DNA of 64,000 bases from Cryptosporangium phraense (GTDB lineage: Bacteria; Actinomycetota; Actinomycetes; Mycobacteriales; Cryptosporangiaceae), in contig NZ_VIRS01000030.1 of NCBI RefSeq assembly GCF_006912135.1, positions 27,872-91,871 on the forward strand, written 5' to 3'. Positions 16,620 to 24,728 of the stretch are shown piece after piece. Both the position numbers and the translations under genes were made by a program. Below the pieces are notes generated by a model. The model searched no databases. It had not been told where the DNA came from and worked only from the letters and a program-made list of their open reading frames with translations. Position 1 is the first letter of the stretch, and each line of letters opens with the position of its first letter.

Positions 16620-17507
16620 ATGTGCGGAATCGTCGGCCTGCATCTCCGGGATCCGGAGCTGCACCCCCGGCTCGGGGCCCTGCTGCAGGGCATGCTGCTC
16701 CAGGTCGCCGAGCGCGGCCCGGACTCGGCCGGGGTAGCGGTCTACGGCGACCGCCGTCGCTGCCCGGCCGGCTACGCGGCCGTGTCGGTCCTCGGCGCCG
16801 GCCCGAGCCCAGAAAAGTTGCTCAGCGGGTCGGTCCACCCGCAGGCGGTGGTGACGGTCGCCGGTGACACGACGGTCGTGGCCGCCCCCCTTCCCGCCAA
16901 CGACCTGGTGGACGCTCTGCGAGCGGCCGATCCGGGCCTGCGGATCGTCGGGTTCGGGACGGACGTCACGGTCTACAAGGGCGTCGGGACGCCCGGCGCG
17001 CTGGCCGACGTCTACGACCTGGCGCACGCGTCGGGCTGGCAGGGGCTGGCGCACACCCGGATGGCGACGGAGTCGGCCGTCACCCCGGAGGGGTGCCATC
17101 CGTTCTCGGTCGGGCCGGACCAGTGCCTGGTGCACAACGGGTCGTTCGCGAACCACGCGACGATCCGGCGGGAGCTGCGGGCCGCCGGGGTGGCGTTCGA
17201 CTCGGAGAACGACTCCGAGGTCGGGGCCCGGTTCGTGGCCGCGCAGCTGGCCGCCGGAGCCGACCTGGAGAAGGCGCTGCGGCTGCTGTGCGAGCGCTTC
17301 GACGGGTTCTACACACTGCTGGTGACCAGCGCGGACGGGTTCGCGGTGGTGCGCGACGCGATCGCCTGCAAGCCCGCGATCATCGCCGAGACGCAACGCT
17401 GGGTGGCGATGGCGTCGGAGTTCCGGGCGCTGGCGACGCTGCCCGGCATCGAGTCGGCCCGGATCTACGAGCCCGAGCCGGAGAGGGTCTACGCATGGCA
17501 GCGCTGA
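16620..17507 (+). CDS. glxB: Class II glutamine amidotransferase, GlxB / MgsA-like
   Basis: A 295-residue Ntn-type glutaminase. The protein begins MCGIVGLHL, so after Met removal Cys2 is the nucleophile. The later LAHTRMATESAVTPEGCHPF and LVHNGSFANHATIRREL blocks are the glutamine pocket. It resembles the amidotransferase domain of glutamate synthase as a free subunit, as in GlxB or N-methylglutamate synthase subunit A. It supplies ammonia to, or uses an amine with, the GlxD subunit. The gene starts 10 bases after glnT and overlaps glxC by 13 bases. Confidence 0.87.
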   Translation: MCGIVGLHLRDPELHPRLGALLQGMLLQVAERGPDSAGVAVYGDRRRCPAGYAAVSVLGAGPSPEKLLSGSVHPQAVVTVAGDTTVVAAPLPANDLVDALRAADPGLRIVGFGTDVTVYKGVGTPGALADVYDLAHASGWQGLAHTRMATESAVTPEGCHPFSVGPDQCLVHNGSFANHATIRRELRAAGVAFDSENDSEVGARFVAAQLAAGADLEKALRLLCERFDGFYTLLVTSADGFAVVRDAIACKPAIIAETQRWVAMASEFRALATLPGIESARIYEPEPERVYAWQR

Positions 17508-18205
17508 GCACGGAGATCCCCGCGGTGACCCCGGGTGACGTCCGCACGTTCGATCTGCGCTCGCAGAGCGTCCGCATGATGAACGCGGAGCTGCACGAGC
17601 CGGCGGCCGCGCACTACGAGGTGCTGCACCCGGAGGGGGCGCACGCGCTCGCCGCCGGAGTGCGGCACCCGATCACGGTCGAGATCCGGGGGCACGCCGG
17701 GTACTACGCGGCCGGGATGAACGACGGCGGGACGATCACCGTGCACGGGTCGGCCGGGACCGGGGTCGCGGAGAACATGATGGCCGGGACCGTGCGGGTG
17801 CGCGGGGACGCGTCGCAGTCGGCGGGCGCGACCGGGCACGGCGGGCTGCTGGTGATCGACGGGTCGGCCTCGATGCGGTGCGGGATCTCGATGAAGGGGA
17901 TCGACGTCGTGGTCGGCGGGGACGTCGGTCCGATGTCGGCGTTCATGGCCCAGGCCGGCCGGCTCGTCGTGTGCGGGGACGCCGGCGAGGCGCTGGGCGA
18001 CTCGATCTACGAGGCCCGGCTGTACGTGCGGGGGTCGGTCGCCTCGCTCGGGGCCGACTGCGTCGAGAAGCCGATGCTGGCCGAGCACCGCGCCGAGCTC
18101 GCCGACCTGCTGGCCGCGGCCGGGCTGACGCACGATCCGGCGGAATTCCGTCGTTACGGCTCGGCCCGGCAGCTGTACCACTTCGCCTCGCAGAACACGT
18201 ACTAG
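17495..18205 (+). CDS. glxC: GlxC / MgsB-like glutamate synthase GXGXG-domain subunit
   Basis: A 236-residue right-handed beta-helix protein equivalent to the C-terminal GXGXG domain of glutamate synthase. The repeating Gly-rich turns are clear (TITVHGSAGTGVAENM, VRVRGDASQSAGATG, DVVVGGDVGPMSAFM, LVVCGDAGEALGDS). In the parent enzyme this domain is structural and helps form the ammonia tunnel. ATG 17495 lies inside the end of glxB, indicating coupled translation. The gene ends 10 bases before glxD. Confidence 0.88.
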   Translation: MAALSTEIPAVTPGDVRTFDLRSQSVRMMNAELHEPAAAHYEVLHPEGAHALAAGVRHPITVEIRGHAGYYAAGMNDGGTITVHGSAGTGVAENMMAGTVRVRGDASQSAGATGHGGLLVIDGSASMRCGISMKGIDVVVGGDVGPMSAFMAQAGRLVVCGDAGEALGDSIYEARLYVRGSVASLGADCVEKPMLAEHRAELADLLAAAGLTHDPAEFRRYGSARQLYHFASQNTY

Positions 18206-18215
18206 GGGGACCGGC

Positions 18216-19514
18216 ATGCTTCGGGAATCGGCCACGTTCGATCGTGGGGTCATCGCGGACATCCAGCGGGCGGCGGAGACCGGGATCTACGACATCCGGG
18301 GCTGGGGCGCCAAGCGTGCCCTGCCGCACTTCGACGACCTGGTGTTCCTGGGGGCGTCGATGTCCCGGTACCCGCTGGAGGGGTACCGCGAGCGGTGCGA
18401 CACGGACGTCGTGCTGGGCGACCGGCACGCGAAGTACCCGCTGCACCTGGACATTCCGATCACGATCGCCGGGATGTCGTTCGGGGCGCTCTCCGCGCAG
18501 GCCAAGGAGGCGCTCGGGCGCGGAGCGTCTGCCGTCGGCACGTCGACGACGACCGGGGACGGAGGCATGACGCCGGAGGAGCGGGGACAGTCGAAGCACC
18601 TCGTGTACCAGTACCTGCCGTCGCGGTACGGGATGAACCCGGCCGACCTGCGCGCGGCCGACGCGATCGAGGTCGTGCTGGGGCAGGGCGCCAAGCCCGG
18701 GGGCGGCGGGATGCTGCTCGGGCAGAAGATCTCCGACCGGGTCGCGGCGATGCGGACGCTGCCGGCCGGGATCGACCAGCGGTCGGCGTGCCGTCATCCG
18801 GACTGGACCGGGCCCGACGACCTGGCGATCAAGATCCTCGAGCTGCGCGAGATCACCGACTGGGAGAAGCCGATCTACGTCAAGATCGGGGCGTCCCGGA
18901 CCTACTACGACGTCAAGCTGGCCGTGGCGGCCGGGGCCGACGTCGTCGTGCTGGACGGGATGCAGGGCGGGACCGCGGCGACGCAGGACGTGTTCATCGA
19001 GCACGTCGGGATCCCGACGCTGGCCGCGCTGCCGGAGGCGGTGCAGGCGCTGTCCGAGCTGGGGATGCACCGGAAGGTGCAGCTGGTCGTGTCGGGGGGC
19101 ATCCGGTCGGGGGCGGACGTGGCCAAGGCGCTGGCGCTGGGGGCCGACGCGGTGGCGATCGGGACGGCCGCGCTGATCGCGCTGGGGGACAATTCGCCGG
19201 CGTACTCGGCCGAGTACGAAGCCCTGGGGAGCGCCGCCGGGTTCTACGACGACTTCCAGGACGGGCGGGATCCGGCCGGGATCACGACGCAGGATCCGGC
19301 GCTGGCCGCGCGGCTCGACCCGGTGGAGGGTGGGCGGCGGCTCGCGAACTACCTGCGGGTGCTGACGATGGAGGCGCAGACGCTGGCCCGGGCGTGCGGC
19401 AAGTCGCACGTGCGGCATCTGGAGCCGGAGGACCTGGTGGCGCTGACGATCGAGGCCGCGGCGATGGCGAGGGTGCCGTTGGCCGGGACGTCGTGGGTGC
19501 CGGGGCTATCGTGA
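18216..19514 (+). CDS. glxD: GlxD / MgsC-like FMN-binding glutamate synthase subunit
   Basis: A 432-residue TIM-barrel flavoprotein equivalent to the synthase domain of the glutamate synthase large subunit. Conserved features include IAGMSFGALSAQAKEALGRGA, GTSTTTGDGGM, GQGAKPGGGGMLLGQKI, YVKIGASR and DVVVLDGMQGGTAATQDVF, plus the phosphate-binding VSGGIRSGADVAKALALGAD. With GlxB and GlxC it forms a three-subunit synthase. The family makes glutamate or N-methylglutamate from 2-oxoglutarate. The stop overlaps a GTG that could start the next gene. Confidence 0.9.
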   Translation: MLRESATFDRGVIADIQRAAETGIYDIRGWGAKRALPHFDDLVFLGASMSRYPLEGYRERCDTDVVLGDRHAKYPLHLDIPITIAGMSFGALSAQAKEALGRGASAVGTSTTTGDGGMTPEERGQSKHLVYQYLPSRYGMNPADLRAADAIEVVLGQGAKPGGGGMLLGQKISDRVAAMRTLPAGIDQRSACRHPDWTGPDDLAIKILELREITDWEKPIYVKIGASRTYYDVKLAVAAGADVVVLDGMQGGTAATQDVFIEHVGIPTLAALPEAVQALSELGMHRKVQLVVSGGIRSGADVAKALALGADAVAIGTAALIALGDNSPAYSAEYEALGSAAGFYDDFQDGRDPAGITTQDPALAARLDPVEGGRRLANYLRVLTMEAQTLARACGKSHVRHLEPEDLVALTIEAAAMARVPLAGTSWVPGLS

Positions 19515-19519
19515 CCGGG

Positions 19520-20194
19520 ATGAGCGATGACGCGGCCGGAGGGCCTGGCGGCCGCGGGCCGGTGGAGGGCGGGCCGGCGGCCCGGGAGGTGGAGGAACCC
19601 GCGCCGACCGACGGGCGGTTGGAGCGGGCGATCGGGGCGCAGGTCCGGCGGATCCGGCTGGCCTCCGGGCAGACGCTGGCCGAGATGGCCGTGCGGACCG
19701 GGATCTCCAAGGCGATGCTCTCGAAGATCGAGAACGCGCAGACGTCGTGCTCCCTGACGACTCTGGCCCGCCTGGCCGACGCCCTCGACACCCCGGTGAC
19801 GTCGCTGTTCCGCGGCGCGGACGCCGAACGCGAGGCGGTGTTCACCCCGGCCGGCGGCGGCGCCCGGATCGTGGCCCGGGGTACCCGGGTCGGGCACGAC
19901 TACACGCTGCTCGGCGCGCTGCGCGGCCCGCACAAGCGGATGGAGGCGCACCTGGTGACGCTCACCGAGCGCAGCGAGCGGTTCCCGCTGTTCCAGCACC
20001 CGGGCACCGAGCTGCTCTACATGCTCGAGGGGGAGATGGTCTACGGCCACGGCGAGTCGAGCTACACGATGCGCCCGGGGGACGCGCTCCAGCTCGACGG
20101 CGAGGGTGCGCACGGCCCCCAGGAGCTGCTCGAGCTCCCGATCCGCTTCCTGTCGGTGGTCGCGTACGGCGAAATCGGTTCGTCCGATCTGTAG
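19520..20194 (+). CDS. XRE-family regulator with C-terminal cupin domain
   Basis: A 224-residue transcription regulator. The helix-turn-helix spans about residues 37-90 (GQTLAEMAVRTGISKAMLSKIENAQTSCSLTTLARL). A cupin sensor domain follows at about 130-215 (FQHPGTELLYMLEGEMVYGH, MRPGDALQLDGEGAHGP). Regulators of this type control amine and amino-acid catabolism genes. As the last gene of the operon it is the obvious candidate for autoregulation at the inverted repeat before glnT. A GTG at 19511 overlaps the glxD stop and is an alternative start. Confidence 0.88.
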   Translation: MSDDAAGGPGGRGPVEGGPAAREVEEPAPTDGRLERAIGAQVRRIRLASGQTLAEMAVRTGISKAMLSKIENAQTSCSLTTLARLADALDTPVTSLFRGADAEREAVFTPAGGGARIVARGTRVGHDYTLLGALRGPHKRMEAHLVTLTERSERFPLFQHPGTELLYMLEGEMVYGHGESSYTMRPGDALQLDGEGAHGPQELLELPIRFLSVVAYGEIGSSDL

Positions 20195-20212
20195 AGCGGG
20201 TACGGGGTCGTC

Positions 20213-20485
20213 ATGACGGAGAACCCGGCCGCACACGAGCGCAGCGGAGCGGACGTCGTCGAGGCCGTGGGGGCGGCCGAACACGACAGCGCGCTGCACG
20301 AGACCCACACCCACCCGGAGCAGAACAAGCCCGGCGAGTCCTACGTCGAGCGAGCCCAGGGCGACCCGGCGATGACCGAGCCTGCCTCCGACGAGGAGCC
20401 GCAATCGGCGGCCGCCGCGCAGGCTCAGCGAGGCGCGCGGGTGTCGGATCGACTGGCCGCCGGAGAAGACCCGCCGTCTCTCTGA
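20213..20485 (+). CDS. Small acidic hydrophilic protein, unknown
   Basis: A 90-residue protein with no hydrophobic segment, rich in Glu, Ala, His and Pro (for example HETHTHPEQNKPGESYVE). It begins with ATG after a GGGG-type ribosome site, 18 bases after the XRE gene, and may be the end of that transcript. Composition suggests disorder. The His-rich centre could bind metal, but that is a guess. I recognise no family. Confidence 0.5.
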   Translation: MTENPAAHERSGADVVEAVGAAEHDSALHETHTHPEQNKPGESYVERAQGDPAMTEPASDEEPQSAAAAQAQRGARVSDRLAAGEDPPSL

Positions 20486-20604
20486 GACCCGCCGCCTCCA
20501 ACGGTTGGCCCCGCCCGTCGGTCGGGGTAGGCGATCCGACGAGGTTGCGCCGCCGGTGGATCACCGCGTCGGCGTACTGCACGAGGCTTAGCTCTCACGG
20601 CCCG

Positions 20605-21318
20605 TCACGACGCCCGGAGGGCCTCGATCACGCTCTCGAGGTGGCGGCGGATCGCCCGTTCCGCGCCCCCGGGACTCCGGGCGCAGATCTCGTCGATGAT
20701 CGCCAGGTGCTCGGGCAGCGACACCTGCGGCCGACCCGGCCGCAACGCCAGCCGGAACTGGTGGCGGACGTTCTGGGCACGCAACCGCCCGAGTACCTCG
20801 GCCGCCACCGGCTGGTCGGCGATCTGCCGGATCCTCGTGTGCAACCGCTCGTTGAGCTGGGAGTACGTCACGACTTCGCCGGCCGCGACCGCGGTGCGCA
20901 TCGCGTCGGCGAGCTCGCGTAGCTCGGCGATCTCGGCGTCGGTGACGCGCTCGGCGGCCTTGGCCGCGCACAGGCCCTCGACGACCATCCGGACCTCGGT
21001 GATGTCGATCGCCTCGGCGGTGCTGACCGCGCGGACGCGGGCGCCGCGGTTGGCGATCCGCTCGACCAGGCCCTCGTGCGCGAGCATCAGCAGCGCGGTG
21101 CGCACGGCCCCGCGGCTGGCCGCGTGGCGGTCGGAGAGCTCGGCCTCGACCAGCCGCTGCTCGCCGACCAACTCGCCGGCCAGGATCCCAGCCCGAATCG
21201 CGCCAGCTACGCGGTCGGCATCCGCTGATCGGTCGGCGTCGGCCGGTGCGGCCGGCAGGTCGAGGGGAGCGTCCGCGATCACGTGTCTCTCCGCCGGTCG
21301 GGGTGGGTCCGCGTTCAT
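20605..21318 (-). CDS. GntR-family regulator (FCD/FadR type)
   Basis: A 237-residue regulator. The winged helix-turn-helix lies at about 35-95 (ELSDRHAASRGAVRTALLMLAHEGLVERIANRGARV). An all-helical FCD ligand domain follows (about 105-230), with the conserved metal-binding histidine pattern (LNERLHTRIRQIADQ, PEHLAIIDEI, RHLESVIEAL). It diverges from the galB-like operon across a 71-base gap holding a strong promoter, so it very likely controls that operon in response to an aromatic-acid intermediate. ATG 21318 was chosen; the frame extends upstream into the promoter. Confidence 0.88.
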   Translation of the reverse strand: MNADPPRPAERHVIADAPLDLPAAPADADRSADADRVAGAIRAGILAGELVGEQRLVEAELSDRHAASRGAVRTALLMLAHEGLVERIANRGARVRAVSTAEAIDITEVRMVVEGLCAAKAAERVTDAEIAELRELADAMRTAVAAGEVVTYSQLNERLHTRIRQIADQPVAAEVLGRLRAQNVRHQFRLALRPGRPQVSLPEHLAIIDEICARSPGGAERAIRRHLESVIEALRAS

Positions 21319-21336
21319 GCTAGGCCGTTGCCGCCC

Positions 21337-21365
21337 TTGACACCCATTCAGATTGTTAACATTAT
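21337..21365 (+). promoter_or_regulatory. Strong sigma-70-type promoter for the gal-like operon
   Basis: TTGACA (21337-21342), a 17-base spacer and CATTAT (21360-21365), a near-consensus housekeeping promoter that is unusual in this G+C-rich window. The start site would fall near 21372, leaving an 18-base leader before GTG 21390. A TTGT...ACAA half-site pair (21354-21375) overlaps the -10 and could be the GntR operator. Confidence 0.65.
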
Positions 21366-21389
21366 CGTGCACAACCCCCGGGAGGCAGC

Positions 21390-22115
21390 GTGCCGGACTC
21401 TCTGCTCGTCGTGTCGGCCCACGCGGGCGACTTCGTCTGGCGGGCCGGCGGCGCGATCGCGCTCACCACGTCCCGCGGCGGGAGAGCCACCGTCGTCTGC
21501 CTGACCTACGGCGAGCGCGGCGAGTCGGCCCGGGCCTGGCGCGAGGGCCACACGCTCGACGAGGTCAAAGCGATCCGCCGCGACGAGGCCGAGAAGGCCG
21601 CCCGGGAACTCGGGGCCCACATCGAGTTCCTCGACGCCGGCGACTACCCGCTCCGGCCCAGTGACGAGATCACCGACCGGCTGGTCCGCGCGTACCGGGA
21701 GACCCGGCCGACGGTTGTCGTCACCCATCCGCCCCACGACCCCTACAACGCCGACCACCCGGCCGCGGCCCGGATGGCCCTCGAGGCCCGCATCCTGGCC
21801 CAGGCCGCCGGCTACCCGGCCCCGGGCGACCCGCTCGGCGCCCCACCGGTGTTCTTCTTCGAGCCGCACCAGCCCGAGCAGAGCGGCTTCGTGCCGCAGG
21901 TCCTGCTCGACATCACGCCGGTCTTCGAGACCAAGACGAAGGCCATGCACGCGCTCCCGGCCCAGCAGCACATGTGGGACTACTACACCGACCTCGCAAC
22001 CCGCCGGGGCGTCCAGCTCCGGCGCAACGCCGGACCGAACCTCGGGTTCCCCACCGACACCAGGGCCGAGGCCTACATGCGCTACTACCCGCAGGTCGCG
22101 ACGGAGCTCGCATGA
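21390..22115 (+). CDS. galB: PIG-L-type 4-oxalomesaconate hydratase (GalB-like)
   Basis: A 241-residue zinc-dependent PIG-L/LmbE-fold protein. The metal motif reads SAHAGDFVWRAGGAIA, the GalB variant of the AHPDDE motif. A second histidine block is THPPHDPYNADHPAA. In Pseudomonas, GalB hydrates 4-oxalomesaconate in gallate degradation. The neighbouring GalC- and GalD-like genes make this reading much more likely than sugar deacetylation. GTG 21390 follows GGGAGG, close to the promoter, and the stop overlaps the next ATG by 4 bases. Confidence 0.8.
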   Translation: MPDSLLVVSAHAGDFVWRAGGAIALTTSRGGRATVVCLTYGERGESARAWREGHTLDEVKAIRRDEAEKAARELGAHIEFLDAGDYPLRPSDEITDRLVRAYRETRPTVVVTHPPHDPYNADHPAAARMALEARILAQAAGYPAPGDPLGAPPVFFFEPHQPEQSGFVPQVLLDITPVFETKTKAMHALPAQQHMWDYYTDLATRRGVQLRRNAGPNLGFPTDTRAEAYMRYYPQVATELA

Positions 22116-22786
22116 GGACGGTCGTGGTCACCGGCGTGCCCCGGGCCCAGCGCGCCGCGGAACTCGAACAGTTCGGCGTCGCCACCGTCCACGAGGCCCA
22201 GGGTCGCACCGGCTACCTCGGTCCCGACCTCGTCGCCCGCGTCCCCGGCGCGCGGATCGCCGGGCCGGTCGTGACCGCGGTCTGCTGGCCCGGCGACAAC
22301 CTGATGATCCACGCCGCCGTCGAGCAGTGCGTTCCGGGCGACGTCCTCGTCGTCACGACGACCTCACCCTGCCGGGACGGCCTGTTCGGTGAGTTGCTCG
22401 CCACTTCGTTACGCAGCCGGGGCGTCCGCGGGGCCGTGCTCACGACCGGCGTGCGTGACGTCGCCGCCCTGCGGGCGCTCCCGTTCCCGGTCTGGTCGAC
22501 GTCGGTCAGCGCGCAGGGCACGGTCAAGGCGACGGCCGGCGCGGTCAACGTCCCCGTCGTGGTGGGTGGCGCGCTGATCCACCCGGGGGACGCCCTGGTG
22601 GCCGACGACGACGGCGTGGTCGTCGTGCCCCGGGCCGACGTGGACGCGGTCGCCGACGCGTCGCGGGCGCGGGAGGCCAAGGAGGACGCGACGCGCGCAG
22701 CGCTCGCGGCGGGTGAGCTCGGCCTCGACCGGTACGGGCTGCGGCCGCTCCTGGAGAGGCTGGGCGTCGTGTATGAGCGGTACTGA
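22112..22786 (+). CDS. galC: 4-carboxy-4-hydroxy-2-oxoadipate aldolase (GalC/LigK-like, RraA fold)
   Basis: A 224-residue RraA-like class II aldolase. It would split 4-carboxy-4-hydroxy-2-oxoadipate into pyruvate and oxaloacetate. The fold is marked by FGVATVHEAQGRTGYLGPDL, CWPGDNLMIHAAVEQCVPGDVLVV (the Gly/Asp metal-site region), GAVLTTGVRDVAAL and a late PGDALVADDDGVVVVPRADV. The ATG overlaps the galB-like stop (ATGA), and the gene overlaps the next one by 14 bases. RraA-fold proteins have several roles; the operon points to LigK/GalC. Confidence 0.85.
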   Translation: MRTVVVTGVPRAQRAAELEQFGVATVHEAQGRTGYLGPDLVARVPGARIAGPVVTAVCWPGDNLMIHAAVEQCVPGDVLVVTTTSPCRDGLFGELLATSLRSRGVRGAVLTTGVRDVAALRALPFPVWSTSVSAQGTVKATAGAVNVPVVVGGALIHPGDALVADDDGVVVVPRADVDAVADASRAREAKEDATRAALAAGELGLDRYGLRPLLERLGVVYERY

Positions 22787-23789
22787 CGGCGTCCGCTTCA
22801 TGCTGATGCGCGGGGGCACCTCGAAGGGCGCGTATTTTCTCGCCGAGGATCTGCCGTCCGAGGGCCGCGACGAACTGCTGCTCCGCCTGTTCGGCTCGCC
22901 GGACGAACGCCAGGTCGACGGCCTCGGCGGGGGCCACCCGCTGACGTCCAAGGCCGCGGTCGTCAGCCGGACCGACGACGGGGTCGACTACCTGTTCCTG
23001 CAGATCCGGCCGGACTCCACGATCGTCGCGGCCGGGCAGCCGTGCGGGAACATCCTGGCCGGCATCGCGCCGTTCGCGGTCGAGCGCGGGCTGGTCGAGG
23101 CCGGGCCGGAGACCACGACGGTCCGGATCCGGATGGTCAACACGGGCGGCCTGGCCGTCGTCACGATCCGCACGCCGGGCGGCCGGCCATGCTACGACGG
23201 CGACACGGTCATCGCCGGGGTGCCGTTCCCGGCCGCTCCGGTCGAGATCCGGTTCGCGGACACCGCCGGGGCGGTCTGCGGCGCGCTGCTGCCGACCGGC
23301 CACCCCCGCGACGATCTGGACGGCACCCCGGCGACGCTCGTCGACGACGGCATGCCGGTAGTGGTCCTCGACGCCGCCGACCTGGGGCTGAACGGCGACG
23401 AGGCCCCGGCCGACCTGGAGGCGGACGAGCCGCTGCGCGAGCGGATCGAAGCCCTGCGGAAACTCGCCGGGGAACGCATGGGCCTGGGCGACGTCACCGC
23501 CGCCACCGTCCCGAAGATGACGCTGGTCTCGCCCCCGCGGCACGGCGGCACGCTCACGACCCGCACGTTCATCCCGCACCGCGTCCACCCGGCGATCGGC
23601 GTCCTCGCCGCGGTGACCGTGGCGAGAGCGGCGACGCTCGAGGGGTCGGTCGCCGCGGACGTCCGGGCGGGCGCGGGCGAGAGGATCCGGATCGAGCACC
23701 CGACCGGGTTCTTCGACGTCCACAATGGCGCGGTGATCAGCACCGCCCGCAAGATCGCCGACGGTGTCGCCTGGCCACGGGAGGCCTGA
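22773..23789 (+). CDS. galD: 4-oxalomesaconate tautomerase (GalD-like, PrpF family)
   Basis: A 338-residue PrpF/diaminopimelate-epimerase-fold isomerase. The N-terminal RFMLMRGGTSKGAYFLAEDL and VDGLGGGHPLTSKAAVV are PrpF/GalD signatures. The catalytic cysteine blocks are AGQPCGNILAG and GAVCGALLPTGHP. GalD converts keto and enol forms of 4-oxalomesaconate so that GalB can hydrate it. Its ATG lies 14 bases inside the upstream aldolase gene, and an extradiol dioxygenase starts 3 bases after its stop. All steps after ring cleavage are therefore encoded together. Confidence 0.87.
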   Translation: MSGTDGVRFMLMRGGTSKGAYFLAEDLPSEGRDELLLRLFGSPDERQVDGLGGGHPLTSKAAVVSRTDDGVDYLFLQIRPDSTIVAAGQPCGNILAGIAPFAVERGLVEAGPETTTVRIRMVNTGGLAVVTIRTPGGRPCYDGDTVIAGVPFPAAPVEIRFADTAGAVCGALLPTGHPRDDLDGTPATLVDDGMPVVVLDAADLGLNGDEAPADLEADEPLRERIEALRKLAGERMGLGDVTAATVPKMTLVSPPRHGGTLTTRTFIPHRVHPAIGVLAAVTVARAATLEGSVAADVRAGAGERIRIEHPTGFFDVHNGAVISTARKIADGVAWPREA

Positions 23790-23792
23790 AGA

Positions 23793-24728
23793 ATGTTCAC
23801 CGAGCGGGTCCGCGACCTCGCCCACGTCGGGTCGGTCGAGCTGTTCACGCCGACGCCCGACGAGAGCCGCGCGTTCTTCGTCGACCTGATGGGGATGAGC
23901 GAGTCGGGCCGCCGCGGCGAGTCGGTCTACCTGCACGCCTGGGACGACTACGAGCGGTTCACGCTCAAGCTCACCGCCCGGGACCGGGCCGGGATCGGCC
24001 GCACGTACGTCCGGGCCGCCTCGCCCGCGGCCCTCGACCGCCGAGCGGCGGAGATCCCGGGCCGCTGGGTGGAGGACGAGTTGGGACTCGGCCCGATCTA
24101 CCTGTGCCAGGACCCCGACGGCCACGACATCGGCCTGTACTGGGAGACCGAGCGCTTCGTCGCCCCGAAGCCTCCGGCGCTGAAGAACCAGGCCGACCGG
24201 TTCCCGGGCCGGGGCGCGAACGTCCGGCGCCTCGACCACGTCAACTACCTGTCGGCCGACACCCCGGCCTGCGGCCGGTTCCTGGCCGAGCGGCTCCGGG
24301 CCCGCCCGACCGAGCAGATCGTGCTCGACGACGGCGTCCCGTCCGCGGTCTGGTACACGGTGTCCGACAAGTCCTACGACCTCGTCTACACGAACGACTG
24401 GACCGGGTCGAACGGTCGCCTGCACCACGTCGCGCTGGCCACCGACACCCGGGAGGACATCCTGCGCGCGGCCGACGTCTGCCTGGAGAACGGGATCCAC
24501 ATCGAGACCGGGCCGCACAAGCACGCGATCCAGCAGACGTTCTTCCTCTACGTGTACGAGCCGGGCGGGAACCGCATCGAGCTGTGCAACGCCGGGGCCC
24601 GGCTGGTGCTGGCGCCGGACTGGGAGGTCATCTCCTGGACGGCGGCGGAGCGGGCGAAGGGGCAGGCGTGGGGGCTGAAGACGATCGAGTCGTTCCATAC
24701 CCACGGGACGCCACCAGCCACTCGGTGA
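23793..24728 (+). CDS. Type I extradiol dioxygenase (catechol 2,3-dioxygenase-like, VOC fold)
   Basis: A 311-residue two-domain vicinal-oxygen-chelate dioxygenase. The iron ligands fit catechol 2,3-dioxygenase spacing: His149 (RRLDHVNYL), His212 (LHHVALAT) and Glu263 (NRIELCN). The catalytic region QQTFFLYVYEPGGNRIE is intact. It should open an aromatic diol ring next to the hydroxyls. Known gallate and protocatechuate 4,5-dioxygenases belong to the unrelated LigAB family, so this pairing with GalBCD homologues is unusual. The last 101 bases overlap the convergent GGDEF-EAL gene. Confidence 0.88.
   Translation: MFTERVRDLAHVGSVELFTPTPDESRAFFVDLMGMSESGRRGESVYLHAWDDYERFTLKLTARDRAGIGRTYVRAASPAALDRRAAEIPGRWVEDELGLGPIYLCQDPDGHDIGLYWETERFVAPKPPALKNQADRFPGRGANVRRLDHVNYLSADTPACGRFLAERLRARPTEQIVLDDGVPSAVWYTVSDKSYDLVYTNDWTGSNGRLHHVALATDTREDILRAADVCLENGIHIETGPHKHAIQQTFFLYVYEPGGNRIELCNAGARLVLAPDWEVISWTAAERAKGQAWGLKTIESFHTHGTPPATR

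Noticed and set aside
15297..19514. Ordinary glutamine synthetase plus glutamate synthase (GS-GOGAT)
   Set aside because: The synthase is split into three small subunits with no NADPH-dependent GltD partner, and the synthetase is of the GlnT branch. This matches Glx/Mgs sets rather than core GOGAT.
20486..20604. Possible tRNA or small RNA between two genes
   Set aside because: No cloverleaf arms, T-loop GTTCGA or anticodon stem could be traced, and no strong terminator hairpin is visible.
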